The notes under the pieces were generated by a model. It saw nothing but the letters and a program-made list of their open reading frames with translations, was not told the DNA's origin and did not search any database. From JABDGC01 sp964449835 (GTDB taxonomy: Bacteria > Pseudomonadota > Gammaproteobacteria > DSM-16500), in contig CAYVBZ010000043.1 of assembly GCA_964449835.1 (NCBI GenBank), forward strand, positions 1 through 19,458: a stretch of 19,458 bases of DNA. The letters run 5' to 3'. Each line of letters opens with the position of its first letter. The first letter of the stretch is position 1. The translations under genes were made by a program, and so were the position numbers. Positions 15,489-19,458 of the stretch are shown one piece after another.

Positions 15489-16229
15489 ATGTTTAAAAAT
15501 CCTGTACATAAAATAATACTTGAGAGGACGCAGGCTTTTTTAACGACTGTGCTATCGCCTCCTTATTTTTTTTCTTTGACTGAAAAATGGCTGCCCTGGC
15601 TTGGCCTGATTTTTCTTGCGGGGCTCACTTATGGTTTAATTGGCGGTCTTTTTCTAGCGCCGCCCGACTATCTTCAAGGAGAGGGTTTTCGTATTCTTTA
15701 TGTGCATGTTCCCTGTGCTTTTTTATCTCTCTTGGTTTATAGCTTGATGGCGCTTGCCGCTGCCTTTGGTCTCATCTGGCGTTTAAAACTGGCTTTCGCT
15801 GTTATGCGGCACAGCGCGCCCTTGGGTGCTCTCTTTACTTTCTTGGCCCTTTTCACAGGCAGTCTGTGGGGTAAACCGATGTGGGGCACCTTCTGGATTT
15901 GGGACGCGCGCCTGACTTCTGAATTGATTTTGCTGTTTTTATATTTTGGCGTGCTTGCTTTACATGCCGCCCTGCCCAATCCGCGTCTTGCGGACCGGGC
16001 TACAGCGGTCTTAGTGCTCATTGGCTTTGTGGACATTCCCATCATTCATTATTCGGTGAATTGGTGGAACACTTTGCATCAGGGGGCCACGCTTCGTCTG
16101 CTGGCTCCATCCCTGATTGACTCCAGCATGTTATATCCCCTGCTCGCCATGACCGCGGCCTTTTGCGCTTATTTTGCGATCACTTTAATTTTGCGCTTGC
16201 GTTGCGCCTTGCTTCCTGAGAAGAGGTAA
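15489..16229 (+). CDS. ccmC: Heme exporter protein CcmC
   Basis: CcmC is the six-helix inner-membrane protein that presents heme and attaches it to CcmE. The 246-residue product is close to E. coli CcmC (245). It has the tryptophan-rich WWD-type motif WGKPMWGTFWIWDARLTSEL (about 134-153), conserved periplasmic histidines in LYVHVPCAFLS and WWNTLHQG, and LIGFVDIPIIHYSVNWW. No Shine-Dalgarno is evident before the ATG. It begins the second part of the split ccm operon, 5 nt before ccmD. Confidence 0.96.
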   Translation: MFKNPVHKIILERTQAFLTTVLSPPYFFSLTEKWLPWLGLIFLAGLTYGLIGGLFLAPPDYLQGEGFRILYVHVPCAFLSLLVYSLMALAAAFGLIWRLKLAFAVMRHSAPLGALFTFLALFTGSLWGKPMWGTFWIWDARLTSELILLFLYFGVLALHAALPNPRLADRATAVLVLIGFVDIPIIHYSVNWWNTLHQGATLRLLAPSLIDSSMLYPLLAMTAAFCAYFAITLILRLRCALLPEKR

Positions 16230-16234
16230 ACCCT

Positions 16235-16396
16235 ATGACCGCTTTTTTGAATTTTTTAAACATGGGCGGCTACGGGATGTATGTGTGGCCGGCTTATGGC
16301 TTGGTGCTAGGTCTTTTGACGCTGCAGCTTTTCCTGCCTTGGCGGCAACTCCGAAAACGCAAGCAAAGGCAAAAGGCGGCAGATGCTGAAACTTAA
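16235..16396 (+). CDS. ccmD: Heme exporter protein CcmD (small)
   Basis: This 53-residue single-helix protein stabilises CcmC-CcmE contacts in CcmABCD. The translation MTAFLNFLNMGGYGMYVWPAYG is followed by a hydrophobic helix (LVLGLLTLQLFLPW) and a very basic tail (RQLRKRKQRQK). That matches CcmD in its GGYxxYVWxAYG segment, topology and location. GAAGAGG at the end of ccmC provides a ribosome site. The end overlaps ccmE by 14 nt, indicating coupled translation. Confidence 0.92.
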   Translation: MTAFLNFLNMGGYGMYVWPAYGLVLGLLTLQLFLPWRQLRKRKQRQKAADAET

Positions 16397-16841
16397 TAAA
16401 CAACAAAGACAGCGGCTGCTTTATCTTGCTGTGCTCATGTTGGGCTTGGCGGTTGCGGCGGGTTTAATTCTTTATTCTTTGAAGCAGAATATTAATCTTT
16501 TTTTTACACCGGGCCAGGCGCTGCTCGCTGACATGCCGATGGGGCAGCGGTTTCGGTTGGGGGGGCAGGTCAAGGCGGGGTCGGTCCGGCGGGAGCCGGG
16601 GACACTTCAAGTCCATTTTATTTTGACGGATTTGAAGCAGGAAGTCCGGGTGAGTTTTGCTGGTATTCTGCCGGATTTATTTCGGGAGGGGAATGGGGCC
16701 ATTGCGGAAGGGCATTGGGAGGAGGGAGCTTCGGGGAAAAAGGAGTTTATTGCGACTGAGATTTTGGCCAAGCATGATGAGAACTATATGCCGAAGGCGC
16801 AGGTTGATGCTCATTCAAATTATATTTCCCACGGGGAATGA
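16383..16841 (+). CDS. ccmE: Cytochrome c maturation heme chaperone CcmE
   Basis: CcmE is a periplasmic membrane-anchored beta-barrel protein that binds heme covalently through a histidine and delivers it to CcmF. The 152-residue product has a basic N terminus (KLNKQQRQR), one anchor helix (LLYLAVLMLGLAVAAGLILYSL, about 11-32) and the OB-fold core (RFRLGGQVKAGSVRR, VSFAGILPDLFREGNGAIAEG). The heme-binding motif is LAKHDENYMP, with His at about residue 131. Its start lies within ccmD. Its TGA stop is in the loop of a long palindrome that begins the repeat at 16825-16932. Confidence 0.96.
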   Translation: MLKLNKQQRQRLLYLAVLMLGLAVAAGLILYSLKQNINLFFTPGQALLADMPMGQRFRLGGQVKAGSVRREPGTLQVHFILTDLKQEVRVSFAGILPDLFREGNGAIAEGHWEEGASGKKEFIATEILAKHDENYMPKAQVDAHSNYISHGE

Positions 16842-16932
16842 ATCCCCGTGGGAAACCAAAGGGGATACGAGAGCAAGCTCTCTACTCCCCTTTGGAAACC
16901 CCTTAGCTAGAGAGCCCGCGGCAAGCCACGGG
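16825..16932. repeat. Triple-hairpin palindromic repeat between ccmE and ccmF
   Basis: Three adjacent stem-loops fill this gap. The first is a perfect 13-bp palindrome, TTTCCCACGGGGA (16825-16837) against 16843-16855, with the ccmE stop codon in its loop. The second pairs CCAAAGGGG (16856-16864) with CCCCTTTGG (16887-16895) and has GAGAGC-AA-GCTCTC inside. The third is CCCGCGGC-AA-GCCACGGG (16915-16932) with one mismatch. None has a T tract. The composite looks like a mobile or recombination-prone repeat inserted in the operon, and it may also affect mRNA stability. Confidence 0.75.
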
Positions 16933-16948
16933 GTAAATTCTTTAATGA

Positions 16949-18850
16949 ATGAGAGGGGGCATTTTTTTGTTTAGTTTGAGTCATTTTGGATCTGGTTTGA
17001 TTGAAGCCGCCTTGATCTGCGCACTCTTGCAGTTTATTTTGCCTTTTGTAGGTTATTACAGAAACAAGGCTGCTTTGCTTTCCCTTGCCCGGCCTTTGGC
17101 CTTGCTGCAAAGTTTTTTGATTTTGAATGCCTTTTTGCTGTTGGTCTGCGCCTTCCTTGGCAATGATTTTTCGCTGGCCTACGTAGCAAAAAACTCCCAC
17201 CCTTCCCTGCCTTTTTTTTACCGGCTGACGGCGGTCTGGGGTGCACATGAAGGCTCTTTTTTATTATGGATTTTTTTATTGGATGTTTGGACGGTTGCGC
17301 TTTGCTTTTTTAACTTACCAGGCAGCCGCAGCTGGCGGGCATTGAGTCTCGCCTTGCTGGGGTTAATCAGTTTCTGCTTTTTGTTGTTTTTAAGCCGCAC
17401 TTCTGGTCCTTTTACGCCCATCGCAAATGCCGTGCCACAAGATTTGAATCCGCTGCTGCAAGATCCTGGCTTTTTTGTACATCCGCCGATGTTGTATGCG
17501 GGGTATGTGGGTTTCTCGGTGGTCTTTGCCCTGACTTTGGCATGGTTGCTTTGTTCGCCGACGGAAGACAATCATTGGGCGAAAGGAGTGCGTCCTTGGG
17601 TCTTGGGCGCTTGGTCGTTTTTAACCATTGGGATTACCTTGGGCAGTTGGTGGGCCTATCATGTTTTGGGCTGGGGTGGGTTCTGGTTTTGGGACCCCGT
17701 TGAAAATGCCTCTTTACTGCCTTGGCTCGCAGGCGCCGCTTTGCTGCATTTAGTGATTGCCGTTGAAAAGCAAAAACGCTTTCAAGGCTGGGCGCAGGTT
17801 CTCGCCATCCTCACTTTTTCGCTCAGCATTTTGGGGACTTTTTTAGTCCGCTCCGGCGTGCTCATTTCAGTCCACTCCTTCGCAAGCGATCCCACACGCG
17901 GAACTTTCTTATTGCTGCTGCTTGCTTTCATTACAGGCCCTGCGCTCGCGCTTTATCTTTTCCGCAGCTTTCAAACAAGACCAAAAAAACTGGCCGCTTT
18001 TACCTGGTCCTCACGCGAAGCTGTTTTATTGATACAAAGCCTTTTGCTTTTCACTGCCATGACCACCGTGCTACTGGGTACGCTCTACCCTTTGATCATC
18101 GAGGCCTTGGGGCTGGGAGCACTTTCTGTCGGCCCCCCTTATTTTAACCAAGTTCTCTTTCCTTTATTGGTCCTCTGCTTGCTAATGATGGGCTGGGCGC
18201 CTTACTCAACTTGGGGCGAGGCTTGCTGGAATAAAACTTTGCTCCGGAAAATGCTGCGTCAATTGTTGTTCTCGGTTTTACTTGCTGTTGCGCTCACGCT
18301 CTTCTTCGCACAAGAGTGGCGGACCTTTGTCATTTTCAACTTGAGTTTGGTTTTCTGGGTTGTGTTAAGCCTTAATAAAATTTTCTTCAAACAACTCACC
18401 ATGGCGCTAGCCCATCTCGGTTTCGCCGTGATGGTCCTCAGTCTGGTTCTCTCTTCGGCTTTTTCAAGAGAACGTGAAGTTCGTTTGCAAGTCGGTGAGG
18501 AAGTGGCGCTTGCACCTTACGTCTTTCAATTTCAGGGAATTGAGGGCTTGGAGGGACCTAATTTTAAAGGCGTACGGGGCTCCTTCCTGGTTTTGCGTCA
18601 TCATAAAAAAGTGACGGCGCTTTACCCGGAAAAAAGAATTTATACCGTGCGAGGAATGGTCATGACGAAAGTGGACATCTATCCCGCTATTTTTCATGAT
18701 CTCTACCTCGCGCTTGGCGAACCTTTGTCTGAAAATGTTTGGCTCTTGCGTCTTTACTATAAGCCCTTCATTCGCTGGATTTGGCTGGGTGGGTTGTGCA
18801 TTGCGCTCAGTGGATTTCTGGCTCTTTTTCGTTTAGCGGGGAGAAAATAA
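16949..18850 (+). CDS. ccmF: Cytochrome c heme lyase subunit CcmF
   Basis: CcmF is a large polytopic inner-membrane protein that takes heme from CcmE and joins it to apocytochrome c. The 633-residue product has many hydrophobic helices and the WWD domain WWAYHVLGWGGFWFWDPVEN (about 234-253) followed by ASLLPWL. It also has TAVWGAHEGSFLLW, LNPLLQDPGFFVHPPMLYAGYVGF and SGVLISVHSFASDP, all strongly conserved in CcmF. The length is near the usual 640-660. The ATG at 16949 lacks a ribosome site. An in-frame TTG at 16967 has GAGAGGGGG 7 nt upstream and may be the true start (627 residues). Its stop overlaps the ccmG start by 1 nt. Confidence 0.96.
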   Translation: MRGGIFLFSLSHFGSGLIEAALICALLQFILPFVGYYRNKAALLSLARPLALLQSFLILNAFLLLVCAFLGNDFSLAYVAKNSHPSLPFFYRLTAVWGAHEGSFLLWIFLLDVWTVALCFFNLPGSRSWRALSLALLGLISFCFLLFLSRTSGPFTPIANAVPQDLNPLLQDPGFFVHPPMLYAGYVGFSVVFALTLAWLLCSPTEDNHWAKGVRPWVLGAWSFLTIGITLGSWWAYHVLGWGGFWFWDPVENASLLPWLAGAALLHLVIAVEKQKRFQGWAQVLAILTFSLSILGTFLVRSGVLISVHSFASDPTRGTFLLLLLAFITGPALALYLFRSFQTRPKKLAAFTWSSREAVLLIQSLLLFTAMTTVLLGTLYPLIIEALGLGALSVGPPYFNQVLFPLLVLCLLMMGWAPYSTWGEACWNKTLLRKMLRQLLFSVLLAVALTLFFAQEWRTFVIFNLSLVFWVVLSLNKIFFKQLTMALAHLGFAVMVLSLVLSSAFSREREVRLQVGEEVALAPYVFQFQGIEGLEGPNFKGVRGSFLVLRHHKKVTALYPEKRIYTVRGMVMTKVDIYPAIFHDLYLALGEPLSENVWLLRLYYKPFIRWIWLGGLCIALSGFLALFRLAGRK

Positions 18851-19389
18851 TGAATAAAACGTGGCGACTGCTCATGGCTGTTTTGCCCGTGCTTATTTTT
18901 GCCGGCGTCTTGTTTTTTCTTTGGCGCGGTCTTTCGCTTAAACCGGAAATTTTGCCCTCGGCCTTACTGGGCAAACCAGTGCCGCGTTTCCATTTGACCG
19001 ACTTGATGTCGCCGGCCTATCCGCTGACAGAGCAAAATTTTAAAGGCCAGGTGACGCTTTTGAATGTGTGGGCTTCCTGGTGCTCTTCTTGTGAAATGGA
19101 ACATGCGATGTTGATGGAAATTAAAAACGCTAAGGCGGTCGCCATTTATGGCATCGCTTATAAAGATAACCCAAAAAACACAGAACATTTTCTAGCGCTG
19201 CTGGGGAATCCTTATAGCCGGCTGGGCAATGACGAGAGCGGCGAGGTGGCCATGGAGTTTGGGGTGTATGGGACGCCTGAAACCTTCATTATTGATAAAA
19301 AGGGCCTTATTGTTTACCGCCATGTGGGCGTCATTGACCGGCAAGTGTGGGAAAACGAATTGCTGCCGCGGATCCAACGTTTGGCGTGA
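18850..19389 (+). CDS. ccmG: Thiol:disulfide interchange protein CcmG (DsbE)
   Basis: CcmG is a membrane-anchored periplasmic thioredoxin that keeps the apocytochrome CXXCH cysteines reduced for heme attachment. The 179-residue product has an N-terminal anchor (LLMAVLPVLIFAGVLFFLW) and the CcmG-type LLGKPVPRFHLTDL. The active site is WASWCSSCEMEH (Cys about residues 80 and 83), and the loop YGTPETFIID carries the cis-Pro. The active site CSSC differs from the commoner CPTC or CVPC. The start is ATG at 18850, overlapping the ccmF stop (TAATG). A longer in-frame reading from 18781 lies within ccmF. No ccmH follows; the next feature is a tRNA on the other strand. Confidence 0.95.
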   Translation: MNKTWRLLMAVLPVLIFAGVLFFLWRGLSLKPEILPSALLGKPVPRFHLTDLMSPAYPLTEQNFKGQVTLLNVWASWCSSCEMEHAMLMEIKNAKAVAIYGIAYKDNPKNTEHFLALLGNPYSRLGNDESGEVAMEFGVYGTPETFIIDKKGLIVYRHVGVIDRQVWENELLPRIQRLA

Positions 19390-19404
19390 TTTAGCTTTAA
19401 ACAT

Positions 19405-19458
19405 TACCGAGGGTCGGAATCGAACCGACACGGAGTTGCCCCCACCGGATTTTGAGTC
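19405..19458 (-). tRNA. tRNA-Leu (anticodon CAA), 3' part only
   Basis: The minus strand gives the 3' part of a class II tRNA. It shows an anticodon loop CTCAAAA (anticodon CAA) with its 3' stem TCCGG, a long variable arm (GGGG-GCAA-CTCC), T arm GTCGG-TTCGATT-CCGAC, acceptor strand CCTCGGT and discriminator A at 19405. The next bases are TGT, not CCA, so the 3' CCA is not encoded and must be added by the Cca enzyme. The 5' half lies beyond the window. Confidence 0.88.

Overview
The window reads as chromosomal housekeeping DNA from a gammaproteobacterium. The initiator-tRNA–rimP junction, the E. coli-like Cca and GcdH/aconitase genes, and a complete System I cytochrome c maturation set all fit this. 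A Com1-like DsbA protein and an MHS-type transporter suggest a Legionellales/Coxiella-like host; that placement is inference. Coding density is high, no gap exceeds 300 bp, and the intergenic spaces are rich in small palindromic repeats. I found no insertion sequence, phage or CRISPR array.

Layout, part 1 (1-7271, all minus strand). Read in the direction of transcription: an FAD-dependent oxidoreductase and an aldo/keto reductase; a ~154 bp MITE-like repeat (5103-5256); cca, whose HD phosphohydrolase motif is lost; an MFS transporter with a TTG start; a secreted DsbA/Com1-like thiol oxidoreductase with its own promoter; a repeat hairpin that overlaps the aroE leader; aroE; a second intergenic repeat (739-825); tRNA-fMet(CAU) with a strong promoter; two hairpin terminators; and rimP, which runs off toward an expected nusA.

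Layout, part 2 (7383-19389). The ccm operon for covalent heme attachment to cytochrome c is present but split. ccmA-ccmB lie at 7383-8706 and ccmC-D-E-F-G at 15489-19389, both on the plus strand. Between them, on the minus strand, is a tight acn–gcdH–dolP cluster (aconitase, glutaryl-CoA dehydrogenase-like enzyme, BON lipoprotein). Beside it on the plus strand is one large AT-rich gene for a 902-residue coiled-coil protein of unknown function. Its composition, lack of recognisable relatives and C-terminal hydrophobic segment make it the most novel item here. A palindromic repeat of three hairpins sits between ccmE and ccmF and contains the ccmE stop codon. A partial tRNA-Leu(CAA), without an encoded CCA, closes the window on the minus strand.

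How the genes fit together. CcmAB (with CcmC, CcmD) load heme onto the chaperone CcmE, CcmF transfers it, and CcmG reduces the apocytochrome; ccmH and ccmI are not next to ccmG. The periplasmic DsbA-like protein could supply the opposing oxidising activity. The Cca enzyme would be needed to finish the tRNA-Leu at the right edge, whereas the tRNA-fMet encodes its own CCA.
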